Source: Legionella quinlivanii
GTDB lineage: Bacteria; Pseudomonadota; Gammaproteobacteria; Legionellales; Legionellaceae
Assembly: GCF_900461555.1 (NCBI RefSeq)
Contig: NZ_UGOX01000001.1
Span: 3,442,420-3,506,419 of the forward strand
Length of the DNA: 64,000 nt
Direction of reading: 5' to 3'
Positions 17,437 to 25,342 of the stretch are shown one piece after another. Made by a program: the position numbers and the translations under genes. Position 1 is the first letter of the stretch. Each line of letters begins with the position of its first letter. The notes beneath the pieces were generated by a model. That model did no database searches and was not told where the DNA came from. It saw nothing but the letters and a program-made list of their open reading frames with translations.

Positions 17437-18828
17437 ATGACCGCCACACGCATTGAAACCGACAGTATGGGTGAAATCCCGGTTGAGACCAGCCGCTATT
17501 GGGGGGCGCAGACCGAGCGCTCGCTGCATCATTTTAACATTGGCAATGACATCATACCAAGAGAGGTTACCCATGCCTTTGGCATTTTAAAAAAAGCCGC
17601 CGCTCTCACAAATCTTGAATTGGGAAAATTACCCAAGGATAAGGCCGATCTGATTATTAAAGCGGCTGATGAGGTTAGCTCAGGGGCGCTGGATGAACAT
17701 TTTCCTCTGCATGTCTGGCAGACTGGCAGCGGAACCCAATCCAATATGAATGCCAATGAAGTTATCTCAAACCGGGCAATTGAACTTGCCGGAGGAGTGA
17801 AGGGCAGTAAAACGCCGGTTCATCCAAATGATCATGTCAACATGTCGCAGTCATCCAATGACACCTTTCCCACCGCTATGCATATCGCGACAGCTATTGC
17901 CATTCACAAACGCCTGCTGCCTGCGGTGCGTGAGTTAAGAGATACTCTGGCTGCCAAGATGAATGCGTTTAAGGACATCGTAAAAATTGGTCGAACTCAT
18001 CTACAGGACGCAGTCCCTTTAACTCTCGGACAAGAGTTTTCCGGTTATGTCGCGCAACTCGATGCCTGCATGCAATATGTCGAACAATGCCTGCCAGATG
18101 TTTATAAACTGGCGCTCGGAGGCACCGCTGTGGGCACAGGCCTGAACACCCACCCGCAATTTGCCGAAAAAGCGGCTGCCCATATCGCTCAAATTACCGG
18201 ACTACCCTTTGTATCCGCACCCAACAAATTCGCAGCGCTGGCCTCCCATGAACCGCTGGTCATGGCGCATAGCAGCTTCAAGGCATTAGCTTGTGCACTG
18301 ATGAAAATTGCCAATGATGTCCGCTGGCTTGGTTCAGGTCCTCGCTGTGGAATTGGCGAGCTTATTCTGCCTGAAAATGAACCAGGCTCATCCATTATGC
18401 CCGGCAAAGTGAATCCCACTCAATGTGAAGCAATGACCATGGTCTGCGCACAGGTTCTTGGGAATGACACCACAGTGGGAATTGCAGCCAGCCAGGGGAA
18501 TTTTGAATTAAATGTATTTAAGCCGGTTATCATTTTTAATGTGCTTCATTCATTAAATCTGCTGGCGGATACCTGCCATTCATTCAGGGAGTTCTGTGCG
18601 GAGGGTCTTGAGCCCAACTACACACAGATTGACTATTATCTGCATCACTCACTGATGCTGGTTACAGCACTCAATCAGCACATTGGCTATGATAAAGCCG
18701 CCAAAATCGCCAAAACAGCGCACCATGACAACACTTCCCTACAGGAAGCAGCAGTTAAACTGGGCTACTTAACCGCTGAACAGTTCAATGAATATGTGAA
18801 GCCTGAGGAAATGGTTAACGCCGGTTAG
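17437..18828 (+). CDS. fumC: Fumarate hydratase class II
   Basis: 463-residue oxygen-stable fumarase of the TCA cycle, converting fumarate and water to L-malate. Landmarks include the N-terminal [23 protein letters not shown], the [14 protein letters not shown] substrate loop, the catalytic-histidine strand [12 protein letters not shown] and the superfamily signature [11 protein letters not shown] on the flexible lid. Length and motif spacing match E. coli FumC (467). A clear TGGAGAA ribosome-binding site precedes the ATG. It appears monocistronic and is convergent with a phosphodiesterase gene whose stop codon lies in a shared hairpin. Confidence 0.97.
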   Translation: MTATRIETDSMGEIPVETSRYWGAQTERSLHHFNIGNDIIPREVTHAFGILKKAAALTNLELGKLPKDKADLIIKAADEVSSGALDEHFPLHVWQTGSGTQSNMNANEVISNRAIELAGGVKGSKTPVHPNDHVNMSQSSNDTFPTAMHIATAIAIHKRLLPAVRELRDTLAAKMNAFKDIVKIGRTHLQDAVPLTLGQEFSGYVAQLDACMQYVEQCLPDVYKLALGGTAVGTGLNTHPQFAEKAAAHIAQITGLPFVSAPNKFAALASHEPLVMAHSSFKALACALMKIANDVRWLGSGPRCGIGELILPENEPGSSIMPGKVNPTQCEAMTMVCAQVLGNDTTVGIAASQGNFELNVFKPVIIFNVLHSLNLLADTCHSFREFCAEGLEPNYTQIDYYLHHSLMLVTALNQHIGYDKAAKIAKTAHHDNTSLQEAAVKLGYLTAEQFNEYVKPEEMVNAG

Positions 18829-18838
18829 TTGTTGGCGT

Positions 18839-18860
18839 ACCGCGGGGTTAATCCCGCGGT
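18839..18860. terminator. Hairpin between convergent fumC and the phosphodiesterase gene
   Basis: Perfect 8-bp GC-rich stem ACCGCGGG / CCCGCGGT with a 6-base loop. The loop and right arm include the end of the minus-strand phosphodiesterase gene, whose TAA is at 18848-18850. It lies 11 bases after the fumC stop. The U-tract is poor on both sides, so intrinsic termination is plausible but unproven. Confidence 0.45.
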
Positions 18861-19627
18861 TCATTCAGCATTCGGCTGATCGCTCCCACGTTATTACTGA
18901 ATATCCAGCGCATCCCTCTGTGAACTTCGCGATAGAGCACATTTTTGGAATCCACAAAGCCAACCCCTACCTTTTGCTCGGCAAGCTTTAGTAGTTCAAT
19001 TTTTTTGCTGGAAAAAAGCAGGTAATGACCTAAAACACCGCCATACTGCTGAGCCAAACTATCCTGACAGAAACGAGCCATATTATTATGCCCGGCAACT
19101 AATAACATGGCCTGCCTTGAGAAGAGCGTCAGTTCTCGAAATATTTCCTCATCCAGACTCAACAGATGATAATCAGTTTCGGATTGCAGAGAACTTAAAA
19201 CCTCAAACAAAGCATCCTCGCCTGCAAATGGCGCCTTTAGCTCAATAAAGAAATGCAGCGAGTTCCCATATCGATTAATGACCTCCTCGAGAGAAGGGAT
19301 CATGGGCACTTCTTTTTTTAGTTCAGCAAAGCTTAGCTGATTTACCCACTGATTTTTTCCCCAGAGCCGATTCAAATCAGGATCATGATGCACCACAGGC
19401 ACTTGATCGGCAGTCATCTGAATATCAAGCTCAACCCCCCAGCACCCCAGCTTCAGGGCCCGGTCAAAAGCGGGCAGGGTATTTTCAATGATCCGCAGCT
19501 TTTTGCTATGCGCTCCACGATGGGCAATTAGATAGACCTCTTGCAATAATTGATTTTGAGGCCGCCAACGCGGCACGCAGGCAAAGTATCGGTCTATACT
19601 TTTTTCAAGACACTCAAGAAAAGTCAT
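18848..19627 (-). CDS. Glycerophosphodiester phosphodiesterase family protein
   Basis: 259-residue GDPD-family TIM-barrel enzyme. The metal and acid-base residues are visible: the IAHRGAH block, IENTLPAFDRAL, GVELDIQMTADQVPVVHHDPDLNRL, then FFIELK. The family hydrolyses glycerophosphodiesters to glycerol-3-phosphate and an alcohol. There is no signal peptide, so it resembles cytosolic UgpQ rather than periplasmic GlpQ. About 25 residues precede the catalytic block, slightly more than usual. It is convergent with fumC and about 120 bases from tRNA-Leu. Confidence 0.9.
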   Translation of the reverse strand: MTFLECLEKSIDRYFACVPRWRPQNQLLQEVYLIAHRGAHSKKLRIIENTLPAFDRALKLGCWGVELDIQMTADQVPVVHHDPDLNRLWGKNQWVNQLSFAELKKEVPMIPSLEEVINRYGNSLHFFIELKAPFAGEDALFEVLSSLQSETDYHLLSLDEEIFRELTLFSRQAMLLVAGHNNMARFCQDSLAQQYGGVLGHYLLFSSKKIELLKLAEQKVGVGFVDSKNVLYREVHRGMRWIFSNNVGAISRMLNEPRD

Positions 19628-19750
19628 TCTGGGCTTTACTAAATAAAAAAAGTGTAGCAGCTTTTCATAACGCTGTTAATGATGCTTTTTATATAAACCA
19701 CGCAAATAATGATTGACATCAGGACATTTCTTGAGTACCTTAGCCGCAAT

Positions 19751-19837
19751 GCCGAGGTGGTGGAATTGGTAGACACGCTAGCTTCAGGTGCTAGTGGGGG
19801 CAACCCCGTGGAGGTTCGAGTCCTCTTCTCGGTACCA
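19751..19837 (+). tRNA. tRNA-Leu(CAG)
   Basis: An 87-base class II tRNA ending in encoded CCA. The acceptor pair GCCGAGG/TCTCGGT closes with G-U at both ends. The D-arm has the leucine form GGTGGAATTGGTAGACACG, the anticodon stem CTAGC/GCTAG encloses a loop with CAG at 19785-19787, a variable arm with GGGGGCAACCCC follows, and the T-arm is GGTTCGAGTCC. It reads CUG codons. Transcription is on the plus strand. Confidence 0.97.
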
Positions 19838-19928
19838 TTAATAAATTTGTAACAGTTCAAATCAAATTAGCACGTAACACTTTAATTTATTACGACTTCT
19901 TCTCAGATATTTTTACCTATAAATCAAT

Positions 19929-21047
19929 TTATAGTGCAGGCTTTTCAGAGTCATTTAAATCCTCATCTGTATTTTCTTCTATATCAAAATGCTGCTTTAA
20001 AACTTCAACCTGATGTTCTGTCAACTTCTCATTGGCAAAAAAACCTAAATTTGCTTCCAACACGTTAACGGCCATATTGGTTAATGGGGGTGTTGGCACA
20101 TTTAGGTTGCAATCCATTCTTCTCACCCCATCAAAATCAACGGCCAATATCATTTTATCATTTTCATTAAAATGAACATCTGTTACCCAGGAACCAGTAG
20201 ACATTGACTCCAGAAATTGGCCATCATCAAAGCGATGCAGGCTAACTACTTGGTTATCGTATTCTGGTATAAAAATATGACAGCCGTCCGGTGTAACAAG
20301 AAAATCGTGAATCTGGGTATTGGTTGTTACAATTTCTCTTTTCTTTTGTTCTAAATCAAAATCATAGATACAAATAGCGGCGTGACTACCACTACAAACC
20401 AGGCTATATTTTTTATCTTTTTCGATTACTAGCTGAGCCGTATAAACAGGAAAGCCCGTGCCAATTTGCTTGATAAGTTTTTTACCCTTGATGGAATACA
20501 CGTCAATACAACGCCCACCACCCGAACCACAGACCAAATAATCATCGTACATCCTAATATCATTATACCGGCGGCTTAATAGCCACTGTTCTGAAACATT
20601 TTTTGATTTGATGCCTATAAACACAAGCTCTGTTTGATATCTATCCTCTGCATGCATTCCTCTTCCTTCGAAATAAAAATCTTTATCGGTTTTAACAATA
20701 AGGCTATCGCCTTGCAATCCCACAAGACCTCCGTCAGAAAAAATATCTGTAGTCGCTCCATTAATAAGTTCCTCAGATATTCCTGACTCAATATTCCACA
20801 AATCGATAGAGCCACTATTGTTCCAACAAATGAACGATTGCCCATCCTCTAAAAACAGCATATCTGCAGGAGTGTAGCCTGGCTGTTTTCGTAATTTTTT
20901 GATTACTTGCAGGCTTTGACTGTTAACAACCTGAATATCATTATTTCTTGCGATAAGCAGATGTTTGCTCACTGAGGAATAAGCCGATTTATAATAACCG
21001 CGCTCGTTTTCTAATTGGGTTTTATTAGTCATTTTATCTTTTGCCAT
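19929..21047 (-). CDS. Unknown beta-propeller-like (WD40/YncE-type) protein
   Basis: 372 residues, no signal peptide. Repeated segments such as ADMLFLEDGQSFICWNNSGSIDLWNIESG, SLVCSGSHAAICIYDFDLEQKK and VTDVHFNENDKMILAVDFDGV look like the four-stranded blades of a WD40-like propeller, although the terminal WD is mostly lost. The last 45 residues form an acidic helical tail. A strong GGAGG sits 5 bases before the ATG. The gene is AT-rich and lies next to tRNA-Leu, a common integration point, but no att-like duplication of the tRNA end was found. Function unknown; the propeller reading is moderately confident. Confidence 0.7.
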   Translation of the reverse strand: MAKDKMTNKTQLENERGYYKSAYSSVSKHLLIARNNDIQVVNSQSLQVIKKLRKQPGYTPADMLFLEDGQSFICWNNSGSIDLWNIESGISEELINGATTDIFSDGGLVGLQGDSLIVKTDKDFYFEGRGMHAEDRYQTELVFIGIKSKNVSEQWLLSRRYNDIRMYDDYLVCGSGGGRCIDVYSIKGKKLIKQIGTGFPVYTAQLVIEKDKKYSLVCSGSHAAICIYDFDLEQKKREIVTTNTQIHDFLVTPDGCHIFIPEYDNQVVSLHRFDDGQFLESMSTGSWVTDVHFNENDKMILAVDFDGVRRMDCNLNVPTPPLTNMAVNVLEANLGFFANEKLTEHQVEVLKQHFDIEENTDEDLNDSEKPAL

Positions 21048-21252
21048 GCAAACCTCCGCTTGTTCCTCTGTTTAAAAAACATAATCATTCAATATCCTGC
21101 CTGTTTAATTATGGCTCCATATGATAATAAATTATATCTTAATAATGCCAAAGGGGCGTTACGCCTTTACTAAATTCAAACCTAATGGAATTCATGTTGT
21201 GGTTTTTATTCCATTCTGTAAAATACCATTCGTTTTATCAAGGAGTGAGCCT

Positions 21253-21672
21253 ATGTTGTTACAAGTACAAGCGTTGTCACTTGCCTTAGCGGAAAAAATG
21301 GCGGAAGCGGCAGAGGCTTTTGCGCTTGAAAAGAGCTTAACTCTGGCGTTCGCCATTATGGATAATCATGGCAATCTGAAATTGTTCAAGCGAATGGACG
21401 GTAATAATTTCGTTAGTGTGCGTATGGCTCAGCTTAAAGCAATGACATCGGCGAGCATTCCTGTGTCGACTAAAACACTCTCTGAGCGAAATACTGCTTA
21501 TGCCAATAGCCCCTACACCTCAGTTCCCGATATTGTTTTTCTGGAGGGAGGCCTGCCAATAATAAGCAAAACAGGGCAGCATCTGGGCTCAATTGGAGTT
21601 AGCGGAGCCAATCCTGAGCTGGACGGGCAGTGCGCGCAGGCAGCCCTCGCTGCCATCAAAGACTACTTATAA
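21253..21672 (+). CDS. GlcG/HbpS (DUF336) family protein
   Basis: 139-residue single-domain protein of the GlcG/HbpS family, with the characteristic [22 protein letters not shown], the [13 protein letters not shown] helix and the closing [19 protein letters not shown]. Some members bind haem or lie next to glycolate oxidase genes; the role here is open. The start at 21253 is chosen because AGGAG lies 7 bases upstream and homologues begin near this point; the open frame extends 44 codons upstream without family resemblance. It converges with psd, the two genes sharing 6 bases (TTATAA). Confidence 0.85.
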   Translation: MLLQVQALSLALAEKMAEAAEAFALEKSLTLAFAIMDNHGNLKLFKRMDGNNFVSVRMAQLKAMTSASIPVSTKTLSERNTAYANSPYTSVPDIVFLEGGLPIISKTGQHLGSIGVSGANPELDGQCAQAALAAIKDYL

Positions 21673-22512
21673 CGCAGCAGAAGCCAGCTCTTGACCAAAG
21701 CGAACCGGAGAGCCGGCCTGCAAGGCATTTGTCCACTGTAATGGATGCTCATTGGTGAATAGTAAAACAACCGTAGAGCCTAACTTAAAAAATCCTACTT
21801 CACTGCCTTGTTTCAGCATGGTTTCAGCCTGCTGATATTCAAATGTCTGCACCTTTTTCTGACGCCGCAATTCACCGTGCCAGCTGGTGCCAATCGCTCC
21901 GACAATTGTTGCGCCCACCATGACCATCGCCATTAAACCCAAACGGGTTTCAAAATAAATAACCAGGCGTTCATTACGCGCAAATAGCTGGGGGATAACC
22001 CGCGCTGTGGTAGGCTGCACTGAAAATAAGCGCCCTGGGATGTAAACCATTTTGTGAAGCATTCCATCCAGCGGCATATGTACGCGATGATAATCTTTCG
22101 GTGACAAATACAAGGTAATGAAATGGCCATCCTGAAACTGTGCCGAGGCTGGCTCGTTGGCCAGAAAATCAGCGACGGTATAATAGCGCCCTTTCGCCTG
22201 CAGCAATTGCCCTTCGTTTATCCGACCCAGCTCGCTGACCACACCATCCACAGGGGAAATGATATCGGCTTTGGCAAGAGGGCGGCTCTCGGGCTTGAGA
22301 TTGCGGATAAAAAACTCATTAAAACTCTTATAAATGGCCGGATCTTCCACCAATGCTTCCTGCATATTAACCCGGTATTTGGCGATAAATTGCCGGATAA
22401 TAAAATTTTTAACCGCAGGGGATTTGACATCAGCGAGCAGGCCAGCCAAAACCGTCAACGCCTGCTTGGGTAACAGATACTGGGGAAACGTTTTAATAAA
22501 ATCAATGAGCAT
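21667..22512 (-). CDS. psd: Phosphatidylserine decarboxylase proenzyme
   Basis: 281-residue membrane-associated enzyme that makes phosphatidylethanolamine. The LGST site (residues 244-247) is where the chain cleaves itself, with the serine becoming the pyruvoyl cofactor of the short alpha subunit. Other family blocks are [25 protein letters not shown] with the catalytic Asp-His region, and [12 protein letters not shown]. Length is close to E. coli Psd (322), slightly shorter at the C-terminus. The end overlaps the convergent GlcG-like gene by 6 bases. Confidence 0.96.
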   Translation of the reverse strand: MLIDFIKTFPQYLLPKQALTVLAGLLADVKSPAVKNFIIRQFIAKYRVNMQEALVEDPAIYKSFNEFFIRNLKPESRPLAKADIISPVDGVVSELGRINEGQLLQAKGRYYTVADFLANEPASAQFQDGHFITLYLSPKDYHRVHMPLDGMLHKMVYIPGRLFSVQPTTARVIPQLFARNERLVIYFETRLGLMAMVMVGATIVGAIGTSWHGELRRQKKVQTFEYQQAETMLKQGSEVGFFKLGSTVVLLFTNEHPLQWTNALQAGSPVRFGQELASAAL

Positions 22513-22644
22513 ACAATTACTGCAACTAAATATTGAGCCTAATCATAAGTGAAATCATGGGCGGTGTCACCTGACTTGGAGAACATCGATATCTAAACAT
22601 CTCTGAAAACAGAGTTTGCTCCTCGCGTCTACGTTCCTCGTGTG

Positions 22645-22974
22645 TCCCTGAGAGATGGTCACAAAATTTGAACATAATACATTGATTTATAATCATAATG
22701 TTAAACCTCTACGTACCCCGCTTTATGCGGGGTATCCAGACAATGCGTCTGATTGGCAAACGCATTTTAAAACGCACTATCATTTTTATGGATACCCCGC
22801 ATAAAGCGGAGTACGTAGACTCTTACGGAGTACGTAGGCTCTTACGGAGTACTTAGGCTCTTACGCGGTACGTAGACTCTTACGGAGTACGTAGGCTCTT
22901 ACGCGGTACGCAGGCTCTTACGCGGTACACAAGCTCTTATAGGATAGTTAAATTTTGTGACCATCTCTCAGGGA
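22645..22974. repeat. 330-bp element bounded by perfect 25-bp inverted repeats
   Basis: The ends are perfect inverted copies: 22645-22669 begins TCCCTGAGAGATGGTCACAA and 22950-22974 ends with its exact complement, 25 of 25 bases. Inside lies a second inverted pair, 22709-22737 and 22791-22819 (28 of 29 bases), each containing a hairpin ACCCCGC-TTTA-TGCGGGGT between CTACG and ATCC. It is embedded in a remnant of the palindromic repeat also seen at 9632-9810: left half near 22628-22647, right half near 22971-22990. No transposase and no obvious target duplication, so MITE-like mobility is an inference. Confidence 0.75.
22807..22939 (+). repeat. Tandem array, seven units of 19 bp
   Basis: Seven contiguous units with consensus CGGAGTACGTAGGCTCTTA starting at 22807, 22826, 22845, 22864, 22883, 22902 and 22921. 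Two alternating variants (CGGAG and CGCGG starts) suggest expansion in steps. The first unit contains the right edge of the inner hairpin element, so the array appears to have grown from that edge. There are no spacers, so it is not a CRISPR. Confidence 0.9.
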
Positions 22975-23171
22975 CAAGCCGAGGGGGATGGGTAGATACC
23001 AATGGACTGGAAACAGGTCTTTCGCAAAGCATTTACAATTGCGCTGTTCTATGGCTAATTAATAGTTGGCTTTAAAAGTATTCAAATGTGGACATCAGGA
23101 AGATTTCTCTGCTTTGAAGAGGTTGATTTATCAAAAACTAATCAATATGAGCCAGCACGGAGGGCCCACTT

Positions 23172-25313
23172 ATGAAGGAAGGACATTCTCGTATTCCCTA
23201 TCGTTCGATGCAAGACCATTCGCGGCTAAACATTGCTGCAAGACCCTTTTATGATGAACTCTGTTACACCGAAGAAGAATTACAATTCAGACAACGCGTG
23301 ATTAATCTGCGAACAGCGAGCAAAATCGATGCCCAGTTGCTGAGCACAGAAGACAGCTGGTTTAATGAAGATAAAACCCAGGCTTTTTCTGCAGTGAATG
23401 AGGGCTCATGGCTGTTGAGTGTGCAATATCGGCCACGCCACGAACTGAGCCTGGACGACTTTCATGCCGAAATCCTGCCTCCCCAGCGGGTAAGCTGGAC
23501 GGGTTTGAGTATGATGATGAGGCAAATTGGCGATTACCTCCTGATTAGAAATGATGCGCTTAGCAAGGCTCATCTTAACCAGCCATTTAATTATGTGTTA
23601 CTGGACAGCATGCAGATTCTGCGAAAACTGGCTGCCATCAATGATGCAGAATATGTTAGTGAACAATTGCAGTTGTTCACCCAATATTTACGGGCAGTCG
23701 AGGTGATGACCTCCCCTATGGCGGGCAGCGATCGCTTGTTTTTGGCGGATTGTCGCAGTGCCATCGAAAAAGACATTCAATTTGACATCCAGCAAAAACT
23801 GCAATCCCGACAGTTTAAGATAAAAATCGAACGCCTTCATCATGAGCTGACCAATCTTGCCCAGAAAAGACACACAGGAATGCATTTTGCTGTAACCGCT
23901 TACGATGCAAATCCACACCCTTTCTGGGAGCTCTACAAAGACGCACAAACGATTGGCTCCCAGCGCGAGTTTCCTACCCTGGCTGCCAAACATTGTGCAC
24001 TAATCGTCAGTGAAACAACTGAGCTTGCTCCAGAGTCCGTCAGTACTATCGCTGCACCTGAATCCATTCGTCTGACTGCCGAGGATTTGAAACAGTGCCC
24101 TGGTTTTAAGTTTATCGATAATCTGCCATCAACCGTTCATGAAGCTTACGGCCAGGCAATTAGTGATTTACAGGAAGTGTTAAGATTTCAAAATATTCTT
24201 GAGCAACTGTCACAGCTGCTCGATCAGGCCGGGGAAGTGTTTACCATCACGCAATTTCGCTCGCAAATGCTTGATCTCTTTGAAGGAATTGAACTGTTCG
24301 TACAACGTTCGCAAGCCCCGGTTATGGAGGTATTGGAAGCCAATAGTGCCGCCTATCATCAATCCATTCAAGACAAACAGGATATTCGCTGGTGGGAAAA
24401 ATGGATTTCAGATAAGCCCGAAAAAATTGACAGCTTTATTAACAATCAGGATAATTTGTCACGATTTGGGGTAACTCCTGTTAATCTGCAGCAGGTTGAA
24501 AAGCAGATTATGGAACAAACGAATCAAATAAAAACGCACCTCCATCAGTTCGCCACCGAGGAAAAGCAGCTGGAACTCATCAGCTCGGCCAAAGAGCTGA
24601 TGGGACAAGTGATGAGCTCAATGCAATCCTGGGTTAATCAGCAAAACCGTCTTGCCGGCCTTCCTGAAAAACCACTGAATCAGGCAATTACAAGGTCCTA
24701 TCCAAAACCACATTCATTGTCCGAGACCAAAACACAGGAACCAGCAAAAAAAAATCGCTCGCCCGTAAAAGAAAAGACGATTGCCAAACGGCCTGAACGA
24801 TCCCGGTTTTTTAAATCCACCCCGGAGCCTCTTAACCAGATGTTTATTTCACCGGTCAAAAATTCTCACCGGGCATTGCCCGCCTATAGCCCGCCCCCAA
24901 TAACCGCAAGCTCAAATGAAACTACAAACCAGCAGGCAGCAACCATCAATCCGCTTATCTTTTTTAGCATTCTTATTTTATTGCCTTTGGGAATTATATT
25001 GCTCAAATTGCTTTATGATCGTTACTGGGCAAATGTGTCAATCCTTAGCGCTCCCCGGGAAGTCAATCTTTTACAATATGAAGAAAATCTAGTTAAAGCG
25101 GAGGACTCATTAGCATTGATTGCTGGCTATGTCAGTGCTTCTGGTGATGAAGAGCAAGAGACTCTTCTCGAAGAGTTTAGCGACACCGTTAGTAGGTTAA
25201 AATCCCGACAGAAAGCGATGCGCTATGATCAAAACGCATTGGATAGCTTGCTGGAAGAGTTAAATGACTTTATCGAGGACCATCATCTTTCAAATAGCCG
25301 CCCTAAACCTTAG
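23172..25313 (+). CDS. Unknown 713-residue protein with a single C-terminal membrane segment
   Basis: No family recognised. Residues 1 to about 510 look mainly helical with many Gln and Leu; about 515-595 is a low-complexity Pro/Ser/Thr/Lys linker (KNRSPVKEKTIAKRPERSRF); a single strong hydrophobic segment follows near 597-617 (INPLIFFSILILLPLGIILL), flanked by Lys, Arg and Tyr; the last 90 residues are acidic and helical (SGDEEQETLLEEFSD). There is no N-terminal signal peptide. GGAGGG lies 7 bases before the ATG, and a terminator hairpin overlaps the stop. A host-membrane-targeted Dot/Icm substrate is possible from the genome type and architecture, not shown. Confidence 0.72.
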   Translation: MKEGHSRIPYRSMQDHSRLNIAARPFYDELCYTEEELQFRQRVINLRTASKIDAQLLSTEDSWFNEDKTQAFSAVNEGSWLLSVQYRPRHELSLDDFHAEILPPQRVSWTGLSMMMRQIGDYLLIRNDALSKAHLNQPFNYVLLDSMQILRKLAAINDAEYVSEQLQLFTQYLRAVEVMTSPMAGSDRLFLADCRSAIEKDIQFDIQQKLQSRQFKIKIERLHHELTNLAQKRHTGMHFAVTAYDANPHPFWELYKDAQTIGSQREFPTLAAKHCALIVSETTELAPESVSTIAAPESIRLTAEDLKQCPGFKFIDNLPSTVHEAYGQAISDLQEVLRFQNILEQLSQLLDQAGEVFTITQFRSQMLDLFEGIELFVQRSQAPVMEVLEANSAAYHQSIQDKQDIRWWEKWISDKPEKIDSFINNQDNLSRFGVTPVNLQQVEKQIMEQTNQIKTHLHQFATEEKQLELISSAKELMGQVMSSMQSWVNQQNRLAGLPEKPLNQAITRSYPKPHSLSETKTQEPAKKNRSPVKEKTIAKRPERSRFFKSTPEPLNQMFISPVKNSHRALPAYSPPPITASSNETTNQQAATINPLIFFSILILLPLGIILLKLLYDRYWANVSILSAPREVNLLQYEENLVKAEDSLALIAGYVSASGDEEQETLLEEFSDTVSRLKSRQKAMRYDQNALDSLLEELNDFIEDHHLSNSRPKP

Positions 25314-25334
25314 GGCGTGCTTTTAAGTTTTGAC
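25299..25334 (+). terminator. Intrinsic terminator of the 713-residue protein gene
   Basis: Perfect 8-bp stem CGCCCTAA / TTAGGGCG (25299-25306 and 25310-25317), 3-base loop, followed by TGCTTTTAAGTTTT. The stop codon TAG at 25311-25313 is inside the right arm. It also separates the gene from the convergent 960-residue protein gene. Confidence 0.65.
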
Positions 25335-25342
25335 AGGAAGAA

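Larger units (their letters stand above)
22513..23171. other. 659-bp intergenic region with composite repeats
   Basis: No gene is supported here. From about 22585 to 23005 the region is built of nested inverted repeats and a tandem array (listed separately). The remaining stretch up to 23171 should contain the promoter and ribosome-binding site (GGAGGG, 7 bases before the ATG) of the 713-residue protein gene. Confidence 0.8.

Noticed and set aside
22807..22939. CRISPR-like array
   Set aside because: Units of 19 bp are directly adjacent with no spacers, and no cas genes are in the window.
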